The notes below the pieces were generated by a model, which saw only the letters and a program-made list of their open reading frames with translations, did not search any database and was not told the origin of the DNA. Positions 1-5,333 of a DNA stretch of 12,958 bases are shown here, in pieces (position 1 is the first letter of the stretch; every line of letters starts with the position of its first letter). The stretch lies in NCBI GenBank assembly GCA_947445495.1, contig CANFEI010000008.1:1-12958 (forward strand), in the 5' to 3' direction. The stretch comes from Alcaligenaceae bacterium (GTDB lineage: Bacteria > Pseudomonadota > Gammaproteobacteria > Burkholderiales > Burkholderiaceae). A program made the translations under genes and the position numbers.

Positions 1-2
1 AA

Positions 3-509
3 GACGCCCACTTCAGTGCGCTAAGCGCACGCTACGGCTACCCTATCGTCTCTGCTGCGCAATCCATCCGCAGAGCGTTTGCCTGCCTAGGAACACAACG
101 CATCGGCTTGGTCAGTCCCTATCCAGCATGGTTGACTGAAAAAAGTGCTGCCTATTGGCGCCGCTGTGGCGTAGAAATTTGTGCCATCAAGGGTCCTGAC
201 ACGCCCGGAGGCTTTCACAATATCTACACGATGCGCAACGATGCAGTCTTAAGTGCAGCCAAGCGCTTGCTTGTGCACAAGCCAGACTTGATATTACTAG
301 CCGGTGCGGGTATGCCTACTCTTGGTCCAATCATGACCTTGTCTGACTTAGGGATGCCAGCGATATCTTCAAATTTTTGTATGGGCTGGCAAATCAATCA
401 GATGGCGAAAGGCGCCGAGGATGACACCACCGCGCTGCGAAATTTATTGAAGCCTAATGCTGCCTGGAGAGCGAGACTGACAGAACGCTTCCCGCGCGTA
501 AAACCTTAG
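3..509 (+). CDS. Maleate isomerase / arylmalonate decarboxylase-like protein (Asp/Glu racemase superfamily), 5' truncated
   Basis: The reading frame is open from the left edge (first codon GAC at 3-5) to TAG at 507-509, so the true start lies outside the window. A TTG at 108 is in frame, but clear homologous sequence continues upstream of it (residues such as SAAQSIRRAFACLG), so it is not the start. About 168 C-terminal residues are visible. The segment GLVSPYPAWLTEKSAAYW matches the start of the second half-domain of the maleate cis-trans isomerase/arylmalonate decarboxylase fold, including the Tyr of the PY motif. The later strand LILLAGAGMPTL is where the second catalytic cysteine would sit in a two-cysteine enzyme; here it is Gly, flanked by Ala on both sides. 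The first cysteine site is outside the window. The gene converges on the PuuE-like gene with a 4-base overlap of stop codons. Family call is good; reaction and substrate are unknown. Confidence 0.8.
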   Translation, partial: DAHFSALSARYGYPIVSAAQSIRRAFACLGTQRIGLVSPYPAWLTEKSAAYWRRCGVEICAIKGPDTPGGFHNIYTMRNDAVLSAAKRLLVHKPDLILLAGAGMPTLGPIMTLSDLGMPAISSNFCMGWQINQMAKGAEDDTTALRNLLKPNAAWRARLTERFPRVKP

Positions 510-1405
510 CGTGAGGGATGTGTTGACAGCCAATGCTGCGCAATCGAAGTGCGCGTCGTCGTCCAAATGCGCGGATCATTCCGAACAAAGTTAAGAAGAT
601 CATGTAACGCCTGTACTCGTCCAGGCCTGCCGATAATGCGCAGATGTAGCCCAACAGTCAACATCGACTGAGACTGCCATTTGTCTGCTTCGTAAAGCAA
701 GCGGTTGAGGGTCTCGATCACATAGTCTGAAAAATCGTGTCCCTGTACAAAGGCGGGCGACTCACCGAAGAATCGCATATCGTTAGTGTCAAACTGATAC
801 GGCAAAACAAGACTCTTTCTGTCACCAAGCTTGGCCCAATACGGTAATTCATCGTTATACGCATCGCTGTCGTACAACAAGCCAAGCTCGTTGGCTAAAG
901 CGCGTGTATGAATGGTAGGAGTCGATTTGCAATGCCATCCCGTAGGCCTTACTCCGCAGGCGGCCTCTATCGTATCCAGTGTTTTGAGCATCATGGCACG
1001 CTCTTGAGTCCGATCTAGTCCGGCCGGAGATTGCCACAACCAACCGTGCGCGCACACGTCATGTCCGCGACCCACTGCATCCCTCAACAAATCGGGTGCG
1101 CGCTCTGCCATTCGCCCGCATACATTCAACGTGCACGGCACACCGGCCTCATCTAACTCACGTAACACCCGCCAATACGCAGTACGCAATCCAAATTCAA
1201 AATGAGACTCTCGACACAAATCTGGCTCGGTGGTCACCTTACTCGTGACTTCATGCATGGGTTCGTTCGCAGAATCGCCATCAGCAAGGCTTAGCTCGGC
1301 ACCCTCTTCCACATTCAGCACAAAATTGAGCGCGACACTCGCACCCTGTGGCCAAGCCGCATGCGGGCGTTGGTCGCGGTACCCGTAAAAATCTCTGCGG
1401 TCCAT
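506..1405 (-). CDS. PuuE-type allantoinase-like amidohydrolase (polysaccharide deacetylase fold)
   Basis: The product has 299 residues, close to the roughly 300-310 usual for PuuE-type proteins. These are cytoplasmic amidohydrolases with a polysaccharide-deacetylase (NodB-like) barrel that open cyclic ureides such as allantoin; relatives of this fold have been linked to cyclic imide hydrolysis. Landmarks in order: NFVLNVEEGAE (27-37), EFGLRTAYWRVL (70-81), HDVCAHGW with His120 (115-122), YDSDAYNDELPYW (178-190) and GLHLRIIGRPGRV (252-264). No signal peptide is present, so it acts on a small intracellular substrate, not on polysaccharide. The start is ATG with a strong AGGAG at 1411-1415. It is the last gene of the leftward operon, 35 bp after the racemase-like gene. 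True allantoinase is possible, but no other allantoin gene is visible, so the substrate is left open. The stop overlaps the convergent gene at 506-509. Confidence 0.85.
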   Translation of the reverse strand: MDRRDFYGYRDQRPHAAWPQGASVALNFVLNVEEGAELSLADGDSANEPMHEVTSKVTTEPDLCRESHFEFGLRTAYWRVLRELDEAGVPCTLNVCGRMAERAPDLLRDAVGRGHDVCAHGWLWQSPAGLDRTQERAMMLKTLDTIEAACGVRPTGWHCKSTPTIHTRALANELGLLYDSDAYNDELPYWAKLGDRKSLVLPYQFDTNDMRFFGESPAFVQGHDFSDYVIETLNRLLYEADKWQSQSMLTVGLHLRIIGRPGRVQALHDLLNFVRNDPRIWTTTRTSIAQHWLSTHPSR

Positions 1406-1440
1406 TCCTGCTCCTAAATACTAATTTTTTGCCTAGCCGT

Positions 1441-2187
1441 TTATGATTTGTACAACCCAGCAATCGCAGGATCGATCCCCGAGAACATGCGACCTTTCGG
1501 TCGAGCAAAACTTCCGTCATGTTGCTTCGAAGGCCGCATCTTCGCGAGCGTGAGTGCTTGTAGTGCGGCCGCTTGCGCAGGATCTACGACAGGAACACCG
1601 ACCGCTTTTGCAACCTGCCGGGCATAACCAGCAAGTACCGCTCCACACAGCACAATCACATCTGAGCCATCTTGATGCACCAATTGCTCAGAGGCCCGAA
1701 TCAACGCCCGCTCCACCTCCGGGTCTGCGTCTGTCGCCTTGAACGCACTAGGAACCTCCACCGCACGCCATTTAGATACCCGTGACGCCAGCCCATAGCT
1801 TGCGGTAAGTTCCTCGTACACAGGCACCATCGCTGCCCCTAGCGTTAGGCAGCCAATTTTTCCACCCAACATACTTGCCGTCAGCAACGCGGCTTCCGCC
1901 ATACCCACCACAGGAATATCGAGCATCTCTCGCAGTGCTTGCAAGCCTGTATCAATCGATACGCCAAGCATCAGGACATCGTGTCCCTCTTGATGACTAG
2001 CGGCCAAGCGAAGCATCTCTGCCAAGGCAATGGCGTTCTCAGAGCGGCTGCTAATAATCGCAGGTCCCGATTGCGCAGTAAAAGCATGAATCGTCGCGGC
2101 ATCCCCTACAGCCTGCTGGGCGTTGGCTCGCATGCGCTCGGTCACATGTGCGCTCGTGTTTGGATTAATCAGAAGAATTTTCATCAT
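1441..2187 (-). CDS. Hydantoin/Asp-Glu racemase family protein lacking both catalytic cysteines (paralogue A)
   Basis: About 248 residues, the normal length for the hydantoin/allantoin racemase family. The N-terminus KILLINPNTSAHVTERM is the family signature. Racemases of this family use two cysteines, in strands of the type IACFDDPGL and VLGCAGM. Here the first strand reads LMLGVSIDTGL, with Val replacing Cys. The second reads VIVLCGAVLAG, with Gly at the Cys position and a Cys moved one residue earlier. Two-base racemisation is therefore doubtful, and another reaction on a carboxylate or ureido acid is more likely (inference). The start is at a GTGATGATG run. The first ATG (2187) overlaps the regulator's TGA by one base, while the ATG at 2184 is better spaced from AGAG at 2191-2194, so the start could be three bases later. 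The tight overlap implies translational coupling with the regulator. Confidence 0.85.
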   Translation of the reverse strand: MMKILLINPNTSAHVTERMRANAQQAVGDAATIHAFTAQSGPAIISSRSENAIALAEMLRLAASHQEGHDVLMLGVSIDTGLQALREMLDIPVVGMAEAALLTASMLGGKIGCLTLGAAMVPVYEELTASYGLASRVSKWRAVEVPSAFKATDADPEVERALIRASEQLVHQDGSDVIVLCGAVLAGYARQVAKAVGVPVVDPAQAAALQALTLAKMRPSKQHDGSFARPKGRMFSGIDPAIAGLYKS

Positions 2188-2882
2188 CACTCTGCAAAGA
2201 TCGTCGCGAGGTCTACTTCAGAATCGGCTGGCTCAAGATTCAGGCTACCTTCAATATGGGAAAGATGTTCGAGCATCAGCGTTTGGGCACCCTCAATATC
2301 ACGCTTAGCAATTGCATCCGTGATCAAACTATGTTCATCCGCACGACAACTTGAGGCCGTGGGTGCGTCGTACAAAATAATAATGAGACAAGTCAGGCTG
2401 GAGAGCTCGCGCATCGTTCTCGCGAGCGCCTGATTACCGGCTAACTCGGATAACAACATATGAAACTCGCCTGATAGGCGAACAATCATGCGTTTATCTT
2501 CGCGCCGTCGGGCATCTTGCTCAAGCGCGCAGTGTTGCCGAAGACGCTCAATACGTTCAGGCGTTAGATTCTCAATCAAACGCCTGACCAACTCGGGTTC
2601 AATGAGTCGACGGGCCTCGAAGACGTGAACCGCTTGTTCAATGGTTGGCCGTGCAACATAGGCGCCGCGCTGTGGATACATATCCACCACTTGCTCGTGT
2701 GCAAGACGCGCAAGCACCTCACGAATTCTGGCTCGGCTGACGTTGAAGATCTCGGCAAGACGTTCTTCGACGAGCTTTGTCCCCGGATGTAAACGGTGCT
2801 CGAGAATCGCTCCATAGATTTTCTCGTAGATCTCGTCTTGCGTATTTTCTCGCTGTAATCGCGCAGTAACCTTAGATTGCAT
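2187..2882 (-). CDS. GntR-family transcriptional regulator, FadR/FCD subfamily
   Basis: 231 residues with the two-domain plan of FCD regulators. The N-terminal winged helix (about 17-79) contains LHPGTKLVEERLAEIFNVSR, a recognition helix of the SRARIREVLARL type, and the wing QRGAYVARP. The C-terminal FCD ligand domain (about 83-215) has EARRLIEPELV, FHMLLSELAGN (His141), DEHSLITDAI (His184) and MLEHLSHIE (His206). The three histidines fit the usual FCD metal site, which commonly binds organic-acid effectors. The start is ATG with GAGG at 2888-2891. The gene sits second in the leftward operon, between two enzyme genes, and so would control its own expression. Candidate operators are the TGTnnACA palindromes at 3657-3666, 3679-3692 and 3839-3848. 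The likely role is substrate- or intermediate-responsive control of both divergent operons (inference). Confidence 0.93.
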   Translation of the reverse strand: MQSKVTARLQRENTQDEIYEKIYGAILEHRLHPGTKLVEERLAEIFNVSRARIREVLARLAHEQVVDMYPQRGAYVARPTIEQAVHVFEARRLIEPELVRRLIENLTPERIERLRQHCALEQDARRREDKRMIVRLSGEFHMLLSELAGNQALARTMRELSSLTCLIIILYDAPTASSCRADEHSLITDAIAKRDIEGAQTLMLEHLSHIEGSLNLEPADSEVDLATIFAE

Positions 2883-2917
2883 AGTCGCCTCGAGCGTTGC
2901 CCATTTTGATCACAGCA

Positions 2918-3643
2918 TTACTTCCATTCAAACAATTGTCCCCAGCCTTTTATGCCGGCTGGGTTCGCGCCCACTGCGCGCAGAGCACCCCAAATTGTCG
3001 TGCTCACGGTGTCGAGCAATGGAATCTGCGTTTGCGCCTCAAAGCGGTCTGCGAGCTGTGCCGCTCGCAAGTTCGTGCAATACGTGACAATTGCTTGCGG
3101 CTGCGCACGGCTGACTTGCAGTAAATCAGATTCAATCTCCGCGGGCTCAACCAACGCAAAGTCAAAGTTCACAGAGATCTGTCGATGCGTCTCTGCGACC
3201 ACTTCGATTCCAATCTGCGCGTAATTCGCAATAATCTTTTCCTGTACATCACTGGTGTACGGTGTCACCAAGCCCAAACGTTTCACCTGTTTAATCGCCA
3301 ACAGCTCATTTAACGCAAGGATGGCCGTCGAGGCGCGAATCCCCGTCCGCTCCGTAATCCGTTGACAAAGCAGGACATCTTTATCAAAGCCCATCCAGCC
3401 CGCAGACGTGCCGCTCCACGTAATCACATCGGGATTGGCATCGGCTAGCAACTCTGCCGCACTTAAGATTTTACTATCATTAAACTGCCCAAGTGCTTGA
3501 TCTGAAAGAGCTATCTGCGTTACATGGAATCGACCAAAATGCGCCGTCACGCCAGGCATGACAGAGACGATTGAACTCGTCAAAGGCTCGAGTGCTGTAT
3601 TGGAGGACGGGGTCAATACCCCTATCCGGATTGGTGTGCTCAC
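2918..3643 (-). CDS. Arylmalonate decarboxylase / maleate isomerase-like enzyme
   Basis: 241 residues, the size of arylmalonate decarboxylase (AMDase) and maleate isomerase. The N-terminus GVLTPSSNTALEP is of maleate-isomerase type. Active-site strands can be aligned by eye to Bordetella AMDase. WSGTSAGW gives Gly78-Thr79-Ser80, where AMDase has Gly74-Thr75-Ser76. TPYTSDVQEK gives Tyr129 for Tyr126, and VTYCTNLRA gives Cys189 for Cys188. The C-terminus GWGQLFE resembles GYGRLFD of AMDase. Only one of the two superfamily cysteines is kept, which in AMDase goes with cofactor-free decarboxylation, not racemisation. A malonate-type or other decarboxylation is therefore a reasonable guess, not shown. 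The GTG start is supported by GGAG at 3649-3652; a nearby ATG at 3653 is out of frame and stops at once. It is the first gene of the leftward operon, 35 bp ahead of the regulator. Confidence 0.86.
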   Translation of the reverse strand: MSTPIRIGVLTPSSNTALEPLTSSIVSVMPGVTAHFGRFHVTQIALSDQALGQFNDSKILSAAELLADANPDVITWSGTSAGWMGFDKDVLLCQRITERTGIRASTAILALNELLAIKQVKRLGLVTPYTSDVQEKIIANYAQIGIEVVAETHRQISVNFDFALVEPAEIESDLLQVSRAQPQAIVTYCTNLRAAQLADRFEAQTQIPLLDTVSTTIWGALRAVGANPAGIKGWGQLFEWK

Positions 3644-3648
3644 GATCG

Positions 3649-3652
3649 CTCC
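3649..3652 (-). promoter_or_regulatory. Ribosome binding site fixing a GTG start
   Basis: On the minus strand GGAG lies 5 bases before GTG at 3643-3641. This supports GTG as the start of the arylmalonate-decarboxylase-like gene, since no in-frame ATG lies nearby. Confidence 0.7.
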
Positions 3653-3656
3653 ATTT

Positions 3657-3666
3657 ATGTCAACAT
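3657..3666. promoter_or_regulatory. Candidate GntR operator 1 (ATGTCAACAT)
   Basis: A perfect 10-bp palindrome, ATGT-CA-ACAT, just upstream of the leftward operon's first gene. It shares the TGTnnACA core with two other sites in the same intergenic region. GntR/FCD regulators commonly bind short palindromes with GT...AC half-sites. It would lie about 80 bases downstream of the predicted leftward transcription start. Assignment to the regulator encoded at 2187-2882 is inference. Confidence 0.45.
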
Positions 3667-3678
3667 TAGTGTAAATAC

Positions 3679-3692
3679 TATTGTTGACAATA
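3679..3692. promoter_or_regulatory. Candidate GntR operator 2 (TATTGTTGACAATA)
   Basis: A perfect 6+2+6 palindrome, TATTGT-TG-ACAATA, and the strongest of the three sites. It contains the same ten bases, TTGTTGACAA, as the site at 3839-3848. It sits between the leftward gene and the sigma-54 elements, so it could block leftward transcription or act upstream of the rightward promoter. The embedded TTGACA also resembles a sigma-70 -35 box, but no convincing -10 follows at the usual spacing. Confidence 0.55.
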
Positions 3693-3725
3693 TATTACTT
3701 AATTACTATTCATCAGACGAGAGTC

Positions 3726-3741
3726 TGGCACGACAATTGCT
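3726..3741 (+). promoter_or_regulatory. Sigma-54 (RpoN) promoter for the rightward hydantoinase-TRAP operon
   Basis: The sequence TGGCACG-ACAA-TTGCT matches the sigma-54 consensus TGGCACG-N4-TTGCW at every fixed base. The invariant GG (3727-3728) and GC (3739-3740) are separated by the required 10 bases. Transcription would start near 3752, giving a leader of about 157 bases before the ATG at 3909. Sigma-54 promoters need an enhancer-binding activator such as NtrC; none is encoded here. Use by nitrogen control would fit a nitrogenous substrate (inference). Confidence 0.75.
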
Positions 3742-3753
3742 TAAGCCTTCACA

Positions 3754-3769
3754 AGCAAATGCTATGCCA
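3754..3769 (-). promoter_or_regulatory. Sigma-54 (RpoN) promoter for the leftward operon
   Basis: On the minus strand the sequence reads TGGCATA-GCAT-TTGCT, with GG (3768-3767) and GC (3756-3755) exactly 10 bases apart and only two departures from the fixed consensus bases. Transcription would start near 3743 and run left, giving a leader of about 100 bases before the GTG at 3643. It faces and interlocks with the rightward promoter at 3726-3741. Confidence 0.6.
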
Positions 3770-3838
3770 GCCCCACAATAGCCGCAAACAACACTCACTC
3801 CTGCAAATATGAATTAACACATTAATATGTATGCACTG

Positions 3839-3848
3839 TTGTTGACAA
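3839..3848. promoter_or_regulatory. Candidate GntR operator 3 (TTGTTGACAA)
   Basis: The palindrome TTGT-TG-ACAA is identical over ten bases to the core of operator 2. It lies in the predicted leader of the rightward operon, about 90 bases downstream of the sigma-54 start and 60 bases before the hydantoinase ATG, a position suited to blocking elongating polymerase. It could instead be an upstream activator site for the leftward promoter. Confidence 0.5.
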
Positions 3849-3895
3849 TCGACTGCCCCAACATGGGGAATTTAGCATTAGTACCAGCTCTTAAC

Positions 3896-3900
3896 GGAAG
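3896..3900 (+). promoter_or_regulatory. Ribosome binding site of the hydantoinase gene
   Basis: GGAAG lies 8 bases before the ATG at 3909 and supports that start for the first gene of the rightward operon. Confidence 0.6.
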
Positions 3901-3908
3901 CTTCTCGC

Positions 3909-5327
3909 ATGTCTGACACGCTTGACCTCGTCATTACTAACGCCCGCGTCGCCACCGCCGCCGACACGTTTGACGCCAATATCGGTATTAAAGATGGAAA
4001 GATTGTTGTGGTGGGTAGCTATTTGCCACCGGCCAAAAAGACGATCGATGCAGCCGGCCGAGTGGTCACGCCAGGCGGAGTCGATGCGCACTGCCACCTT
4101 GACCAGCCAATGCCTGCTCCGATGAAAATGGCCGATGACTTTGAGACCGGCACACGTTCGGCAGCCTGTGGCGGCACAACGACGGTGATTCCCTTTGCTG
4201 CACAAGAAAAAGGCCAGTCACTGCGCGACGCCGTTCGGGACTACCACCGTCGCTCCGACGGCCGCGCGCATATTGATTACACCTTCCACCTTATTGTCAG
4301 TGACCCAACACCCGCCGTGCTGAACGACGAACTCCCTGCATTGATCGCAGAGGGTTATACGTCGTTCAAGATCTACATGACCTACGACGACCTCAAACTT
4401 AACGATGGTCAAATTCTCGATGTCTTGTCTGTAGCCAGACAACACGGCGCGATGGCGATGATTCATGCTGAGAACGCAGACTGCATCGAATGGCTGACTC
4501 GCAGACTGGAGGCCGCAGGGCAAACTGCGCCCCGTTTTCACGCACATTCACGGCCCATGCTTGTCGAACGTGAAGCCACACACCGCGCTATTGCCTTGTC
4601 TGAGCTGGTCGATGTGCCTATCCTGATCGTCCACGTCTCGGGCAAAGAGGCTGTCGAGCAAATCCGATGGGCGCGCGGCCATGGCCTACAAATCTTTGCT
4701 GAAACCTGTCCCCAGTACTTATTCCTCACCGCTGAGGACTTGGGCATCGATGATAGTTATGTGGGTGCGCGATGTATCTGCAGTCCACCTCCCCGAGACC
4801 GGAGCAATCAAGAAGTCATTTGGAATGCCTTAAGAGATGGCTTGTTTTCGGTCTTCTCGTCGGACCACGCACCCTTCAATTACGACAGCCCAGAAGGTAA
4901 AAAACTTGACGGAAAAGAGCAACCGTTTCGCCACATCCCCAACGGCATACCCGGACTCGAAACCCGCATGCCTTTACTGTATTCCGAAGGCGTACTGACT
5001 GGCCGACTCTCTTTGAATAAGTTTGTCGAACTGACCTCAACTAATCCTGCCAAAGCCTACGGGCTACACCCACGCAAAGGAACCATCGCGCCCGGTGCCG
5101 ATGCAGACCTTGTCATCTGGGACGAGAAAGACGTCACGATCCATAACAGTGCGCTGCATCATGCCGTGGACTACACCCCGTATGAGGGCATCCAACTAAA
5201 GGCGTGGCCAGGCTTAACGCTCAGTAACGGTGAAGTGGTATGGGATGGTAAAAATTTCCTGCCACGCTTAGGTAAGGGGAAATTCCTGACCTGCGGCAAG
5301 CCAACCCTCATGACCTCTGCGCGCTAG
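3909..5327 (+). CDS. Dihydropyrimidinase / D-hydantoinase-type cyclic amidohydrolase
   Basis: 472 residues, the standard length for cytoplasmic hydantoinases and dihydropyrimidinases, which hydrolyse cyclic ureides or imides to N-carbamoyl or amide acids with a two-zinc centre. All metal ligands are visible: GVDAHCHLD gives His61 and His63, SFKIYMTY gives the carboxylated Lys154, MIHAEN gives His186, VHVSG gives His242, and SSDHAPF gives Asp319. The substrate-positioning Tyr159, the CSPPPR loop (Ser292) and the IPNGIPG segment (Asn345) are also present. The enzyme therefore looks catalytically intact. It is first in the rightward operon, with GGAAG before its ATG. The next gene, a racemase homologue, starts 6 bp after its stop, the usual pairing in hydantoin pathways. 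No N-carbamoyl-amino-acid hydrolase is seen nearby, so the fate of the ring-opened product is unclear. Dihydropyrimidine, hydantoin or cyclic imide substrates cannot be told apart from sequence alone. Confidence 0.93.
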   Translation: MSDTLDLVITNARVATAADTFDANIGIKDGKIVVVGSYLPPAKKTIDAAGRVVTPGGVDAHCHLDQPMPAPMKMADDFETGTRSAACGGTTTVIPFAAQEKGQSLRDAVRDYHRRSDGRAHIDYTFHLIVSDPTPAVLNDELPALIAEGYTSFKIYMTYDDLKLNDGQILDVLSVARQHGAMAMIHAENADCIEWLTRRLEAAGQTAPRFHAHSRPMLVEREATHRAIALSELVDVPILIVHVSGKEAVEQIRWARGHGLQIFAETCPQYLFLTAEDLGIDDSYVGARCICSPPPRDRSNQEVIWNALRDGLFSVFSSDHAPFNYDSPEGKKLDGKEQPFRHIPNGIPGLETRMPLLYSEGVLTGRLSLNKFVELTSTNPAKAYGLHPRKGTIAPGADADLVIWDEKDVTIHNSALHHAVDYTPYEGIQLKAWPGLTLSNGEVVWDGKNFLPRLGKGKFLTCGKPTLMTSAR

Positions 5328-5333
5328 GACAAC

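Larger units (their letters stand above)
3725..3770. repeat. 46-bp interrupted inverted repeat carrying two facing sigma-54 promoters
   Basis: The arms are CTGGCA-N6-TTGCTT on the left and AAGCAA-N6-TGCCAG on the right, separated by 10 bases. All 12 bases of the two half-motifs match their partners exactly and the inner gaps are equal, while the N6 gaps match at only 2 of 6 positions. Conservation limited to the -24 and -12 elements is what two opposed sigma-54 promoters would give. A binding palindrome for one dimeric regulator is the alternative reading. Confidence 0.7.

Noticed and set aside
521..528. TGTTGACA, matching the operator core
   Set aside because: It lies inside the 3' coding part of the PuuE-like gene, is not part of a longer palindrome, and an 8-base match is expected by chance in 13 kb.
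1406..1440. Possible terminator between the racemase-like and PuuE-like genes
   Set aside because: There is an A/T run but no stable stem before it, and a strong ribosome site for the next gene follows at once.
1939..2433. Open frame of 164 codons on the + strand
   Set aside because: Antisense to two well-supported genes (racemase-like and GntR), with no recognisable protein features and composition typical of a shadow frame.
3684..3712. Sigma-70 promoter using TTGACA of operator 2
   Set aside because: At 17 bases spacing the -10 would be TATTCA, only three of six; the nearby sigma-54 match is far stronger. A weak sigma-70 promoter cannot be excluded.
3759..3812. 17-codon ORF in the leader of the rightward operon
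   Set aside because: No ribosome binding site, and it begins inside the leftward sigma-54 promoter element; most likely chance.
3842..3870. Sigma-70 promoter using TTGACA of operator 3
   Set aside because: The downstream -10 region is G-rich (GGGGAA) and does not resemble TATAAT at any usual spacing.
3891..4205. Open frame of 104 codons on the - strand at the start of the hydantoinase gene
   Set aside because: Antisense to a conserved catalytic region of the hydantoinase; Cys/His/Arg-rich shadow translation without family features.
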